Assembly (NCBI GenBank): GCA_934667625.1
Contig: CAKUMH010000002.1
Span: 62,001 to 126,000, forward strand
Origin: an uncultured Elusimicrobiales bacterium
GTDB lineage: Bacteria; Elusimicrobiota; Elusimicrobia; Elusimicrobiales; Elusimicrobiaceae
Direction: 5' to 3'
DNA: 64,000 nt
The notes under the pieces: model-generated
What the model saw: only the letters and a program-made list of their open reading frames with translations
Told to the model about the DNA's origin: nothing
Databases searched by the model: none
In this document: in pieces, positions 14,870 to 24,539 of the stretch
Numbering within the stretch: position 1 is the first letter of the stretch
Layout: each line of letters opens with the position of its first letter
Position numbers and translations under genes: made by a program

Positions 14870-16174
14870 TTATAACAAAAAACCGCGGGTAATTTGAGGG
14901 TCTTCCATGCATAGGTAAACATGGGCCTTTGGAAAAGTCTTGCGCAAGAGCGGCACCAAAAAGCGGTATGCCGCCAGGCGCTGGCCGTCCCCGTAGCGCA
15001 TTTTCCCGTCAAAATCCAACAGGAATTCCCCGTCCAAAATCGTATTGTCCGGAAAACGGTTTTCCACCATTTTTTTAAGTTCGCGGCTAAAGCGCAGTGT
15101 TCCCACGCTAATCCAAGCCACTTTGTCATTAGGCAAAGTATCGGCCATTTCCTGTACGGTGCGGGCATAATCGGCCTCGTACCCGTCGTAAATCACCACG
15201 GGATCAAAATGGAAACCCAGCCGGTACCCGGCCCGGGCCACTTGGCAGGCCGCCGCCAAACGCGCGGATAATTGGGGCGTAAAATGTTCGGCATAGTCCG
15301 TAATTTTAGCGGAATTTACCGACCACGAAACGACCACATTTTCGCATCCGCCCGCTTGCAACAGGCCGCCAATATTCACACTCTTGGTTTTAAATTCAAA
15401 TTGCAAGTGCGGGCGCGCGCGGAAGAACGGCACAATTTTTTGGGAATACCGGGTTAAATCATCAAACACCAAGGAATCGGTAAACTCCCCACTGCCAATG
15501 CGCGGGCGGTCAAACGGCCCTTTATTAAAAGATGCCCCGTCAATTTTTGCCAAAAATTCCTCCACATTGGCCGGGAGTAATACTGCGTGCAAATTTTGGT
15601 ATTGCTGTAAAAAACAATACTCACACTCAAAACGGCACCCAAACCCCAAATTAATTAAATTGTAGCCACACCCCGCCGCCGCACACGAACACGGACAAGG
15701 CTTTAAAAAATCGTACTTTTCGCGGTGGATAAATAAAGTTTCCAAACGCTTGGAAAAGTTGGGGCTGCCCACTTGGGTTTTTCCGTCCGTCTCCTTAAAA
15801 TTTGCCTTGGGAAAAGCGGCACGCGCCCGATCGGCCAATTCACTATTCGCTACTGATTTTTCAATATAGACGGTTTTGGGATAAAAGGGACGGACGGTTA
15901 AGTCCGCACGCAAAGCCGGGTCTAACTCCAATTTAGGCAGGTAAAACCGATTTTTGGGCGCGGTCTTAAAATTGACGGGATACCGCCGCGCCAAGAGTTG
16001 CTTTTTTACGCCTTCAAAGGTTAAATTTTTTTGTGCCGGTACGAGCGTTTGCGGGGCCGCATTTTCCCTTTTGCAAATTTCATACACCAGGCGTGATAAT
16101 TCTCGCAGTTTATTGACACCCAAGGCAGGCAAAAGGGTCAGTAAATATTTTTCTATTTCATCAGGCAGGTACAC
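14870..16174 (-). CDS. SPL-family (spore photoproduct lyase-like) radical SAM protein
   Basis: A 434-residue radical SAM enzyme. The 4Fe-4S motif is C180-RFE-C184-EY-C187. It is preceded by extra cysteines in KPCPCSCAAAGCG (160-169), and the AdoMet-binding strand is followed by GSGEFTDSL. The C-terminal motif GFHFDPVV is typical of the SPL family, whose founder repairs UV spore photoproduct. Non-spore-forming bacteria carry relatives of unknown substrate. The start is taken as GTG 16174 because GGAGG lies 7 nt upstream; it overlaps the upstream aldo/keto reductase gene by 22 bp. It is the last gene of the AddBA operon, which fits a DNA-damage role but does not prove it. Confidence 0.85.
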   Translation of the reverse strand: MYLPDEIEKYLLTLLPALGVNKLRELSRLVYEICKRENAAPQTLVPAQKNLTFEGVKKQLLARRYPVNFKTAPKNRFYLPKLELDPALRADLTVRPFYPKTVYIEKSVANSELADRARAAFPKANFKETDGKTQVGSPNFSKRLETLFIHREKYDFLKPCPCSCAAAGCGYNLINLGFGCRFECEYCFLQQYQNLHAVLLPANVEEFLAKIDGASFNKGPFDRPRIGSGEFTDSLVFDDLTRYSQKIVPFFRARPHLQFEFKTKSVNIGGLLQAGGCENVVVSWSVNSAKITDYAEHFTPQLSARLAAACQVARAGYRLGFHFDPVVIYDGYEADYARTVQEMADTLPNDKVAWISVGTLRFSRELKKMVENRFPDNTILDGEFLLDFDGKMRYGDGQRLAAYRFLVPLLRKTFPKAHVYLCMEDPQITRGFLL

Positions 16175-17091
16175 GGTTTTTCCTCCAAATATAATAATTG
16201 CTGCGCGGATAATAACACCTCTGCACCCAATACATTTTGACGTACTTGTTCGGGCTTTCTGGCCCCCAAAAGCACGCTGGTTGCCCCGGTAGTCAAGGCC
16301 CACGCGGCAGCCACCGCACCGGGCGGTACACCTAATTCTTGGGCTACATTTTTTACGCGCAAAACAGTTTTATTGGCCTCCTCAAAAGCGGGGCCACGGT
16401 AACATTTATAAAAATAATTACGGGCATCGGCACGTCGGAAGTTGGGGGCTTTTTTATATTTTCCGCTTAATATCCCCCCACATAAAGTGCCATAACCGAT
16501 AAAACCTATGCCCCATTCGCGGCAAACAGAAAAAACGCTTTTTCCTTTTTGCGGGTGCAAAAGAGAATATTCGTTTTGTACGCTGGCGAGTGGAAACGTT
16601 CCACAGGCTTGGCGCAAGTCATCTGCTGAAAAATTACACACGCCTATATAACGGATTTTACCTTGTTTCTGCAATTTAGTTAAGGTTTCCAGAGCTGGTT
16701 CCAGCGGATTTTTGGGGTCCAAATAGTGTATTTGGTACAAATCTATGTAATCAGTCTGCAGGCGGGAAAGAGAATCTTCCAACTGCCGGACAATCGTTTT
16801 GGGGGAAAGGTCGTGGTCCGTCCAAGAACCGTTTTTGATAAGGCCGCACTTGGTGGCCAAAAACAACCGCGTGCGGCGACCCTTTAAGGCGGGGGCGAGT
16901 TTTTCTTCACTATCACCATAAATGGGGGCTGTATCCACCCAATTTATCCCGGCTTCCAGCGCGGCAGATACCGTGGACAGCACGTCCGCCTGCGGCGTAT
17001 CGCCCCAATCTTTTCCACCGCCAAAAGACCAACCGCCCAGGCCCACGGCGGAAAAGGAAATTTCCGTGTTTCCCAAGCGGTTGTATTTCAT
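16153..17091 (-). CDS. Aldo/keto reductase
   Basis: A 312-residue NADPH-dependent oxidoreductase with the AKR (beta/alpha)8 barrel. The catalytic tetrad is D53 and Y58 in WVDTAPIYGDSE, K81 in ATKCG and H122 in YQIHYLD. NADPH-site features such as YGTLCGGILSGKY and GARKPEQV follow. The ATG at 17091 overlaps the stop of the CoA-binding gene as TAATG, so translation is coupled. The length is normal. The substrate (an aldehyde or ketone) cannot be predicted. A TTG six bases upstream is possible but less likely. Confidence 0.92.
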   Translation of the reverse strand: MKYNRLGNTEISFSAVGLGGWSFGGGKDWGDTPQADVLSTVSAALEAGINWVDTAPIYGDSEEKLAPALKGRRTRLFLATKCGLIKNGSWTDHDLSPKTIVRQLEDSLSRLQTDYIDLYQIHYLDPKNPLEPALETLTKLQKQGKIRYIGVCNFSADDLRQACGTFPLASVQNEYSLLHPQKGKSVFSVCREWGIGFIGYGTLCGGILSGKYKKAPNFRRADARNYFYKCYRGPAFEEANKTVLRVKNVAQELGVPPGAVAAAWALTTGATSVLLGARKPEQVRQNVLGAEVLLSAQQLLYLEEKPCTCLMK

Positions 17092-17456
17092 TACCAAAGC
17101 CCGTTATCGGCCATAAAACAGGAATCCACGGCCGTGAGACCTGCCTGTTCGGCCAAGCTAAACGCCGCGGGAGACTGCGCCCCCGGCTGAAACCAAATTT
17201 CCTTTACCCCAGCCGCGATGCACTGCTGCACGGCGGGAAGTAAGGCCGCGGGCGGAATGACCATAATGGCCACCTCCGCTTTTTGCGGGGCCTCGGACAA
17301 ACGCGTATAGAGCGGCAGGCCGTTTACGCTCCCGCCTTTGGGGTTAATCCCCACCACGCGAAACCCTTTTTGGGCCAGCGTATTAAAAATTTTGTACCCG
17401 TATTTGGACGCATCTGCCGACACGCCAAAAACGGCCAGAACTTTGTTTCGGTACAT
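17091..17456 (-). CDS. CoA-binding domain protein (YccU-like)
   Basis: A 121-residue Rossmann-fold CoA_binding_2 protein: VLAVFGVSADASKYGYKIFNTLAQKGFRVVGINP is the nucleotide-binding N-terminal part (shown as a family hallmark), followed by VAIMVIPPAALLPAVQQC and EIWFQPGAQS. Relatives bind CoA thioesters and may regulate acyl-CoA metabolism; there is no catalytic site. It lies 3 bp after EbfC and is translationally coupled to the aldo/keto reductase. Confidence 0.88.
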   Translation of the reverse strand: MYRNKVLAVFGVSADASKYGYKIFNTLAQKGFRVVGINPKGGSVNGLPLYTRLSEAPQKAEVAIMVIPPAALLPAVQQCIAAGVKEIWFQPGAQSPAAFSLAEQAGLTAVDSCFMADNGLW

Positions 17457-17459
17457 AAA

Positions 17460-17753
17460 CTAGGCCTGCGGCATGCCGAAGTTGCCCATGGCTTGCGCAG
17501 CCATGCCTTGGCTGTCGCGCACGGACTTGTTGATGACGGCTTTTAAATCTTCGGCAATTTCCGCCTCCGTAAAATTTTTAACCAGGGCGTCCACACGCAC
17601 TTCCTTCACTTCCTGCGAGCCGGAGATGGTCACTTCAAACAAATGGCGCGGGCTTTCCACCTTAATTACCATATTGTCCAGGCGTTTTTTGATTTCTTCC
17701 ATTTGTTTTTTTAATTTCCAAATATCCTTAAGCTGTCCCAATTTATCAAACAT
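17460..17753 (-). CDS. YbaB/EbfC nucleoid-associated protein
   Basis: A 97-residue dimeric DNA-binding protein with the EbfC layout: an N-terminal helix (LGQLKDIWKLKKQMEEIKKRL), a central beta sheet (VIKVESPRHLFEVTISGSQEVKEVRVD) and a C-terminal helix ending QGMAAQAMGNFGMPQA. The start is fixed by a strong GGGGAGGAG before ATG 17753. In many genomes ebfC sits with dnaX-recR; here it follows addA. TACAAT-like boxes in the 37-bp gap after addA may give it its own promoter. Confidence 0.9.
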   Translation of the reverse strand: MFDKLGQLKDIWKLKKQMEEIKKRLDNMVIKVESPRHLFEVTISGSQEVKEVRVDALVKNFTEAEIAEDLKAVINKSVRDSQGMAAQAMGNFGMPQA

Positions 17754-17790
17754 AGAACACTCCTCCCCAAAATTTTTTATATTGTAACTT

Positions 17791-20700
17791 TTATAAGTCC
17801 ACCGCCGCAAACGTGCGGATAAACACCGCCGAACAGCGCACCGGGCGGCCTGCAAAAAGCTTCTGCGCCGCCGCTTGGTAAACACCCAGCTGCAAGCGGT
17901 ATTTTTCCTCCAGTAACTGCCGCTCCTGCCCTGGTTCTACTTTGTCTGTTTTATAGTCCACCACCCAAATAGAGGAATCGGGGCACTCCAGCACGGCGTC
18001 CATAACGCCGGACTCAATGTTTCCTTCCTCCGTCAGAAAAGAAAAGGGCATTTCCCCCGCCAAAAATTTGCAGGCGGACAATTCCGTATAGAGAGGGCTT
18101 GCCACAAACGGTCCCAACACGGCCTGTGCGTCCGACGCGCGCAAGGGGGCACCCGCAGAAGAGGCTGCCTCGGCCACCGCTTGTTGGAGCGCGGGCGTGC
18201 GTCCGCTTAAGAACCGCTCCAAAGCACCATGGCAAACAGTTCCCAACTCAGCCCCGATCCGCTGTGCTTCGGTTAGTTCCCGCCCGGTCTGCAGCAGCTC
18301 GCTGGGGGCCCGGTTTTGCGCGCCGGAAATCAAGGCTTGGTAACGCACCGCGCGCGCTTCGTGCACCGCACGCCACGTACTGCCTTGCGGCGCAAAAAGC
18401 ATTTGCGAAGGGGCTACGTGAAGATAGCGAAAGGTCTCCGGGGCGCGATATTTTTGATACGATACGGGCACAGTTAGAGCCTCATGCGTTAACACGTCTG
18501 TGTCCCCGTCCGGAAAGAGCCCTGCCAGGGCAAAGGGCGCGGCGGCTTTGGCAGCCCCCTTGCGGCCGTCCGCCGTCAACAGTAATTTTTCCTTGGCGCG
18601 GGTGAGCGCCACATACAGAATGCGGATTTCCTCGCACCGCTCGTGTTTCTTTTGCTCGTCTTCCAAAAAGGCCAGGTTTGCGTCACACACGCGGCCGGCA
18701 CGCAGGCCGTGCATGTTATAGCGCCACGAAAACAGATGCGCGGTAGGATGCGCGGCAGAGGAGGACTCTTTTTTGGACAGGTCCGCCAAAATGACCACCG
18801 GAAATTGAAGGCCCTTGGACTTGTGCACCGTCATCACCGAAACGGCATCCAGCGCGTCCTCTGTGCTGGCCGCGCCCAAACGTTCGGGCGTTTCCTCAAG
18901 CAGGGTTTGCACCTCGGCTAAGAACTGCAAGAGCGAGGCCGGGCCGTCCGCGGCGTACCCCTTGGCCAAATGCACCAGGCGGCTCAGGTTAGCCAGCGTC
19001 CGTTCCCCTTCGTAAGCGGCGGCGCAGGCCTCCGGCAGCAGGGTTTCTTCCAGCACGGTTTGCAAATTCTGCCGCAGTTCCTGACGGCTCATTTGACGGC
19101 CCAACTGCCGCAAGAACTGATAACTTTGCGCCAATTTTTCATCCTGCGGGCGGGCATAGAGCGACAATTCCCCCCGCCGCGCAATTTGGTAGATTTCTTC
19201 GTCCGTAAAGCCAAATACCGGGCTGCGCAGGATGCCCGCCAAGGCGGTGCGGTCCTCAGGGTTTATGGCCGCCCGCAGGAAATTCAAAAAGTCGTTTACT
19301 TCCTGCTTGCGGTAAAAATCTTTGTCCGTTTCCACATTAAAGGGAATGCCGTGCCGACGCAAGGCATCCGTGTAGGGCCCGGCGGTGGTGGAAGCACGGG
19401 TGAGGAGGGCAATGTCCGCATAAGTCAGTTTCCGCCCCTCGGCAAGTTCCAGGGTGCCGACCTGCTGCTTGATCCACGCGGCAATCTGTTCGGCCTGATT
19501 ATCGCGGTAATCGTCTGCAACAGGGGCGGGATCGGCCGGCGGAATAAACAGCCATTGGGCAGCCCCACTGCGGGTGGTTTTATCCGTAAAAATAGGCACA
19601 TAGGCCGGCTGAAAGGAAGGTTGTTGGCGCATGGAACGCGCGCAAACGGCATTGGCTAAATCCACAATTTCCGCTACACTGCGGAAATTTTTTTGCAGGA
19701 AACATTTTTTGCCGCCCTGTTTTAAAATAAGGTCTGTAAACAGTTCGTAAGCGGTAATGTCTGCCCCGCGAAAGCGGTAAATGGATTGTTTGGGATCGCC
19801 CACGACAAACAACTTGCCGGGCGCCAAACGCACCTCTTGCCAACGGGTGGCGGAGGCGGCTTTTTCTTCCGCTAAAAAGAGAAGCAGTTCCCCCTGCACC
19901 GGGTCCGTGTCTTGAAATTCGTCAATAAAAAGCGCATCAAATTTTTCTTTTAACAGACGGCGCACATACAAATTTTGTTTGAGTAGGTTGCGGGTTTTGA
20001 CGATTAAATCATCAAAGCTGAGTAGTCCCTCACGCAAATAGTCCCCCCGCACGGCCGCGGCCACATCCTTAACCAAATAATAGGCCGCCAAAAAGAGCGT
20101 TTGTTTTTCGGGCGTGATTTTAGAAGCAAAGGCACACAGGGAACGCGCCTCTTCAAAATCTTCCTCGTCCCAATCCTTATACGCATTGACCGGGAGAGCC
20201 GGACAGGTTTCCTCGGGCGGTGGCGTGACTTCCTGTCCAGCCAAAAAGGCCGCACTGCGCCGCAGGGAGTCCGCCGCATAAAGCAGGGCCTTTTCGCCGT
20301 TTCGCAATTTTTTGCCGGCGGCGGTGAACGGTTCCACCAATTCTTCGGCCCGGGCGGCACGCGCTAAACAGACTTGGGAAAGCATGTCCCGGTGGGCGTA
20401 GTAGTCATAGTTTTCAATTTTTCCGCTGCAAAGTTCGCGCGCAAAATCCTTTAGTTCCGTAAGGGAAATCTCCGGCAGGACCTGCTTCCAGGCCGCGGCA
20501 CGCGGGGCATTCACGCCCAGTTCTTCATCTAAAAAGCTGTTCCAGCGGGCGTCAAACAGGCGCGCGGCCTTGGCGCCGGAATCAATTTGCACGTTGGGGG
20601 AAAGGCCGGCTTCCAACGGGTAGGCCTTTAAAATATCGGCGCAGAAGCCGTGAATGGTGCCGATAGACGCCCGGTCCAGGCGGGCCAGCGCCGTTTCTGC

Positions 20701-21012
20701 ACGAGAAACCAAGGTTTCATCCGGCACCGAAAAATGGGTGCGAAGCAGGGTAAGGGTGGAATCTTCCCCCCCAGTGCGGATGGCCTGCACCAAATGCTGT
20801 AATTTAAAAATAAAACGGGTTTTAATTTCGGCGGCGGCTTTTTCCGTAAACGTAAGTGCCACCAGCTTTTCCACCGCCGTCCCCTGTGCCAACACACACA
20901 GGCACAGGCGGTCAATCAGCAGGGTGGTTTTGCCTGTGCCGGCACCCGCCTCCACCACCATATTAACACCCAACAGGGTTTGCACTTGGGTGCGGTCTTC
21001 TTGCACGATCAT
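17791..21012 (-). CDS. addA: AddA/RecB-like UvrD-family helicase-nuclease
   Basis: A 1073-residue subunit of the AddAB double-strand-break resection enzyme, acting before RecA loading. Superfamily 1 helicase motifs: Q motif near the start, Walker A EAGAGTGKTTL (residues 21-31), Walker B LFIDEFQDTDPVQ, VGDPKQSIYRFRGAD, MTVHKSKGLQFPVV and LYVALTRAKEKL. The C-terminal PD-(D/E)XK nuclease has VVDYKTDK with D1019 and K1021. Start ATG 21012 overlaps the addB stop by 4 bp (ATGA), so the two subunits are translationally coupled. Upstream in-frame codons lie inside addB and were rejected. Confidence 0.95.
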   Translation of the reverse strand: MIVQEDRTQVQTLLGVNMVVEAGAGTGKTTLLIDRLCLCVLAQGTAVEKLVALTFTEKAAAEIKTRFIFKLQHLVQAIRTGGEDSTLTLLRTHFSVPDETLVSRAETALARLDRASIGTIHGFCADILKAYPLEAGLSPNVQIDSGAKAARLFDARWNSFLDEELGVNAPRAAAWKQVLPEISLTELKDFARELCSGKIENYDYYAHRDMLSQVCLARAARAEELVEPFTAAGKKLRNGEKALLYAADSLRRSAAFLAGQEVTPPPEETCPALPVNAYKDWDEEDFEEARSLCAFASKITPEKQTLFLAAYYLVKDVAAAVRGDYLREGLLSFDDLIVKTRNLLKQNLYVRRLLKEKFDALFIDEFQDTDPVQGELLLFLAEEKAASATRWQEVRLAPGKLFVVGDPKQSIYRFRGADITAYELFTDLILKQGGKKCFLQKNFRSVAEIVDLANAVCARSMRQQPSFQPAYVPIFTDKTTRSGAAQWLFIPPADPAPVADDYRDNQAEQIAAWIKQQVGTLELAEGRKLTYADIALLTRASTTAGPYTDALRRHGIPFNVETDKDFYRKQEVNDFLNFLRAAINPEDRTALAGILRSPVFGFTDEEIYQIARRGELSLYARPQDEKLAQSYQFLRQLGRQMSRQELRQNLQTVLEETLLPEACAAAYEGERTLANLSRLVHLAKGYAADGPASLLQFLAEVQTLLEETPERLGAASTEDALDAVSVMTVHKSKGLQFPVVILADLSKKESSSAAHPTAHLFSWRYNMHGLRAGRVCDANLAFLEDEQKKHERCEEIRILYVALTRAKEKLLLTADGRKGAAKAAAPFALAGLFPDGDTDVLTHEALTVPVSYQKYRAPETFRYLHVAPSQMLFAPQGSTWRAVHEARAVRYQALISGAQNRAPSELLQTGRELTEAQRIGAELGTVCHGALERFLSGRTPALQQAVAEAASSAGAPLRASDAQAVLGPFVASPLYTELSACKFLAGEMPFSFLTEEGNIESGVMDAVLECPDSSIWVVDYKTDKVEPGQERQLLEEKYRLQLGVYQAAAQKLFAGRPVRCSAVFIRTFAAVDL

Positions 21013-24000
21013 TGGCGGGCCTCCTCCAGCTGCTGGGCAGCTGTGCATTTTCTGGCGCGCAGTAGCGATTTGAAACTGTCCCGGCGGCAAATGGTTGCGT
21101 ACGGGCAATACTGGCACAAATCGGACGGGCACAAAAAGAAGGTGCCCTCTTCAATAAGTTTCGCCAACAGGTTAAAAAATTCACAGGCGCGCGGGCGGAT
21201 ATCCTCAAACGCGGAAGCCGTCATTTCCCGCCGCTCGTACCCTTTGTTTATGGACAACAGACACGAACCCGCCGATTGATAGGATTTAAATTCGGGCAAA
21301 TGCGCGGCAATCCACACGTAAAGAAACGGCTGGAAAAGCAGATGTTTAAACAAATCCGACGCCAAATTTTGGGTTCCCTTGCGAGACGATTTATAATCCG
21401 CCACGCGGAAGGTTTTGGAGGCTTCGTCCAAATCCACCCGGTCTATAATACCGCGCAGTTTGAAGGGAATTTCGTCCGTAGCGGGGGCTGTGACGGGCAT
21501 TTCAAAACGCGCGGGGGTGAAAGAGCCAAGCTCGTGTAAATCCTCCAACACAAAGGCGGATAGTTTGGCATAAATATCCTGCATGATTAAATCCCACACG
21601 ACGGGATACAGCCCAAAAAGGCGGTAATCTTCCAGCCGGCAATGGGCCCGCCAAACGTGCTCCAAACGCTCCAGGGTGGCGCTGTCAAACAGGTCGTGTG
21701 TGCATTTATCTTGATAAAGTTCACTGTAAAAATCCTTCAGAATTTCGTGGTAAAGCGTGCCGCGGCGGTCCGGTGAGAGTTCTTGGCGGCTGAGCGGATC
21801 CTCCGTGTCGGCCAATTTGACGCCCTTGTCAAAAAAGTATTTTAACGGGCATTGCGCCAGCGTTTGCAGCGCAGAAGGCGAAAAGCCGGATTCATTTTCC
21901 CGCGCAAAAATAGTGGGTCCGCTTTGGACAAACCCGTCAAACGCTGTAGGCGCCCCTGTTTGGCGCAGGGTGTGTGCGGCCTCCAACACCCGTTTTAGCT
22001 GCGGCGTCAGCAGTCCCGCCGCCTGGTAGTGTTGGGAGGCTTGGTCGGGGTTTAAAATAAACGCTAAGGAAAGTTCCTTGGGAGTCAAAAATTCCGCCGA
22101 AACAGACGCCAGCCGTTCAGACAGGCGCCCGCTCACCCGCGGGGCATCGGCCGCCTGCAGGTTGAGTCCGCACGCCCGGGACAGCTCCGCCAGGTATACG
22201 GAAGGAACGGCGGCTTTTCCCTCTTCATCCGCCCGCGCATACAGCGCGTACAATTTTTCCGTCCCGGCGGTAACCGCCGCAAAAAAGAGGAGTTTTTCCT
22301 CATCGCCGCGCTCCAAACTTTGGTTCAGCCAGTAGCCCAGTACCTCGCGCAGAGTGTAGCGGTAGTAATCGCGCAGGACGGGGTCTTCCGGGGTGACGAG
22401 TGGAAAGGCTTTGTCGTTTAGCCCCAGCACAAAAACGGCCCGCGCACGCAAACCGCGCGCACGCACGGCATCCGTAAACACTACACCGGACGGGACTGCC
22501 TCTGCTTCGTTAAAGGATAAGCCGGTGAGCACGTCTCCAATTTCCCGCACGCCCTCTTCTGCCTGCACAGTGGGACGAACCGCTTGGTAGGCAGACAGGC
22601 CGGCTAGTTTTTCTAAAACGGTTTGATAAATTTCGGCATCTTTGCCTTCAAAGGCGGTTTCGTCCGTATTTTTGGCTAAAAACATTTGGGCTAGGGTGGC
22701 TAGTTTTTCCCAATGCTGCGGGGCAGACAGGGCGGCAAGATCCGTTTGCGTTTGTTCCAACCAAGCCAAAAAGGCCGGGTCAAAATTTTTGGTTTGCGGC
22801 AATAAATCCTTCCACTGATTTAAATCGCGGGTGACAAGAGATGAGGCCGCCAGCGTACGCCAACGGAATTTTTCGGCCGGTTTAAAATAAGGGGAAGAAA
22901 CCACCGCCAGCACGGTGCTGCGGTCAAACCCGTTGGCCGCCAAGGAAAATAAATTTTGGCAAAACACACCCAGCGGATAATGTGCCAACGGATAGGAAAA
23001 CGACGCGTTGAGCGCAATGCAGTTGGCCTTGAAAACGCGGCGGATTTCCTCCTGATAAGGCGCGGTGGTACGCGCAATCACGGCAATGTCCGAAAATGCA
23101 TACCCCTCTTTTTCTACCAGGCGCAAAATTTCTTTAGCCGTATAAAACACTTCGCCGCCGGCGTCGCTGGCGCTTACCACCGTCACGGACGGGGCGGCGG
23201 CACTGCCTTCTGACGAAAACAGATAACGCCCGCTTTCGCCCAAGGCGCCGTATTCACCGGGAAATTCCACCGTCTCTTGGGCCCGGCCCAGCCAGTTGGT
23301 TTCAAAAAATTTCTGCGCAAAGCGGTATGCGGGATGTTTTTGGTACGGGGCAAAAACAGCTGTTTCAAAACTGCTTTGCACGCGGTTTACCAGTTCCAAG
23401 GGACGGCCGGGCATATCGTAAAACCCGTAAAAGACAATTTGGTCAAACCCACGCAAAAAAGAATCGGGCGCGTCCACCTGTGAAAGTGCGTTTTCAAACG
23501 CGGCCTGATACGGGCGATATCCAGGGACTTCCCGCTGGGCCTGCAAATACCGGCGGTACAAACGGGTAAGCCACTGCCAACGCGCGCCGTCCTGCTCCAG
23601 GGCCGCATCCGGCAGGGTGCGCAGGTGTTCGTCCAGCGTGTCGGGGTCGGCCAATGAATCCTCCAAATCGCGCAGCGAGCTTTTTACCGCCTGCACAAAA
23701 CCGCGCGAAACTGGATAACGGTTGAGGACGGGCTCTTCCAGCAGATTTTTAATTAAAAAGTCGCGCAGATTATCCTGCGGCAACAAGGGCAAATGTTCCC
23801 CTGCGGCCTGCGCGTCCAGGGTGCTAACTAGAGCGCCCATCGTCAGAAAATGGATATTGGCCGCCGCGCCAAACTGCCGGGCCAAACGCTCCTTTAACCG
23901 GGCGGACATAAAGGTAGAAGCGCAAACCACCAGCCATGGAGACAGCGGGGTGCGGCGTTCGGTTTGTACATGTTGTACAAAGGCATCTTCCAACGAAGAA

Positions 24001-24023
24001 TAATGTGCGTAAAAAAGTTTCAT
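21009..24023 (-). CDS. addB: AddB-like nuclease subunit with Fe-S cluster
   Basis: A 1004-residue partner of AddA. The N-terminal inactivated-helicase region lacks a classical Walker A. The C-terminal PD-(D/E)XK nuclease contains VADYKSSRKGT (D876, K878). The Fe-S cysteines bracket the nuclease: one in LAQCPLKYFF, and C970, C973 and C979 in DLCQYCPYATIC. In AddB such a cluster stabilises the fold around the DNA exit. It is the first gene of the long minus-strand operon. The ATG at 24023 has no clear Shine-Dalgarno; TACAAT ends only 3-4 nt upstream, so the exact start is a little uncertain. Confidence 0.92.
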   Translation of the reverse strand: MKLFYAHYSSLEDAFVQHVQTERRTPLSPWLVVCASTFMSARLKERLARQFGAAANIHFLTMGALVSTLDAQAAGEHLPLLPQDNLRDFLIKNLLEEPVLNRYPVSRGFVQAVKSSLRDLEDSLADPDTLDEHLRTLPDAALEQDGARWQWLTRLYRRYLQAQREVPGYRPYQAAFENALSQVDAPDSFLRGFDQIVFYGFYDMPGRPLELVNRVQSSFETAVFAPYQKHPAYRFAQKFFETNWLGRAQETVEFPGEYGALGESGRYLFSSEGSAAAPSVTVVSASDAGGEVFYTAKEILRLVEKEGYAFSDIAVIARTTAPYQEEIRRVFKANCIALNASFSYPLAHYPLGVFCQNLFSLAANGFDRSTVLAVVSSPYFKPAEKFRWRTLAASSLVTRDLNQWKDLLPQTKNFDPAFLAWLEQTQTDLAALSAPQHWEKLATLAQMFLAKNTDETAFEGKDAEIYQTVLEKLAGLSAYQAVRPTVQAEEGVREIGDVLTGLSFNEAEAVPSGVVFTDAVRARGLRARAVFVLGLNDKAFPLVTPEDPVLRDYYRYTLREVLGYWLNQSLERGDEEKLLFFAAVTAGTEKLYALYARADEEGKAAVPSVYLAELSRACGLNLQAADAPRVSGRLSERLASVSAEFLTPKELSLAFILNPDQASQHYQAAGLLTPQLKRVLEAAHTLRQTGAPTAFDGFVQSGPTIFARENESGFSPSALQTLAQCPLKYFFDKGVKLADTEDPLSRQELSPDRRGTLYHEILKDFYSELYQDKCTHDLFDSATLERLEHVWRAHCRLEDYRLFGLYPVVWDLIMQDIYAKLSAFVLEDLHELGSFTPARFEMPVTAPATDEIPFKLRGIIDRVDLDEASKTFRVADYKSSRKGTQNLASDLFKHLLFQPFLYVWIAAHLPEFKSYQSAGSCLLSINKGYERREMTASAFEDIRPRACEFFNLLAKLIEEGTFFLCPSDLCQYCPYATICRRDSFKSLLRARKCTAAQQLEEARQ

Positions 24024-24083
24024 AAAATTGTAAAATAAAGGTACTTATTTTATTATTGCATTTTTGGTTATAAAAGCAAACCT

Positions 24084-24536
24084 ATGAAAACGCTGGTCCT
24101 CGTACGCCATGCCCACGCCTTGGCCGGCTGGGAAGCGCGCGTCAATACAGATGCCGAAAGACCGCTCTCCCCGCAGGGCGAGCTGAAAGCCGCGCATACA
24201 GCCCAGGCACTGCAAACTTTGGGAATTGTACCCGACGTTATTTTGACCAGCCCGTTAGTGCGCGCCGTGCAAACGGCTCACCTTTTGGCTCGTACCCTGC
24301 AGGCTCCCGTGATACAGGAAAAAATACTAAACGGCTTTTACCCGGATGCCGAAGTGCGGGATTTTTTGCTGGAACAGCTGCAAAGCTACAACACCGTGAT
24401 TGCCGTGGGGCACAATCCGGCCGTGGCCTATGTGACACACCTACTATGCCGGGAAATACACCCGTTTTCCCCGGGTTCGTTTTCCGTTATGCGGCAGGAA
24501 GAAAATAATTTCCGCCTATCTTGTTTTGGAGAATAA
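24084..24536 (+). CDS. sixA: SixA-type phosphohistidine phosphatase (histidine phosphatase family)
   Basis: A 150-residue small histidine phosphatase. The catalytic RHA motif is R8-H9-A10 (VRHAHA), followed by an Arg in TSPLVRAVQTA and a second His in VGHNP. The length and these motifs match SixA, which dephosphorylates phosphohistidine in HPt-type domains or PTS components. No Shine-Dalgarno is visible; TATAAA ends 9 nt upstream of the ATG, consistent with a near-leaderless transcript. Its stop is 3 bp from uppP. Confidence 0.88.
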   Translation: MKTLVLVRHAHALAGWEARVNTDAERPLSPQGELKAAHTAQALQTLGIVPDVILTSPLVRAVQTAHLLARTLQAPVIQEKILNGFYPDAEVRDFLLEQLQSYNTVIAVGHNPAVAYVTHLLCREIHPFSPGSFSVMRQEENNFRLSCFGE

Positions 24537-24539
24537 TTT

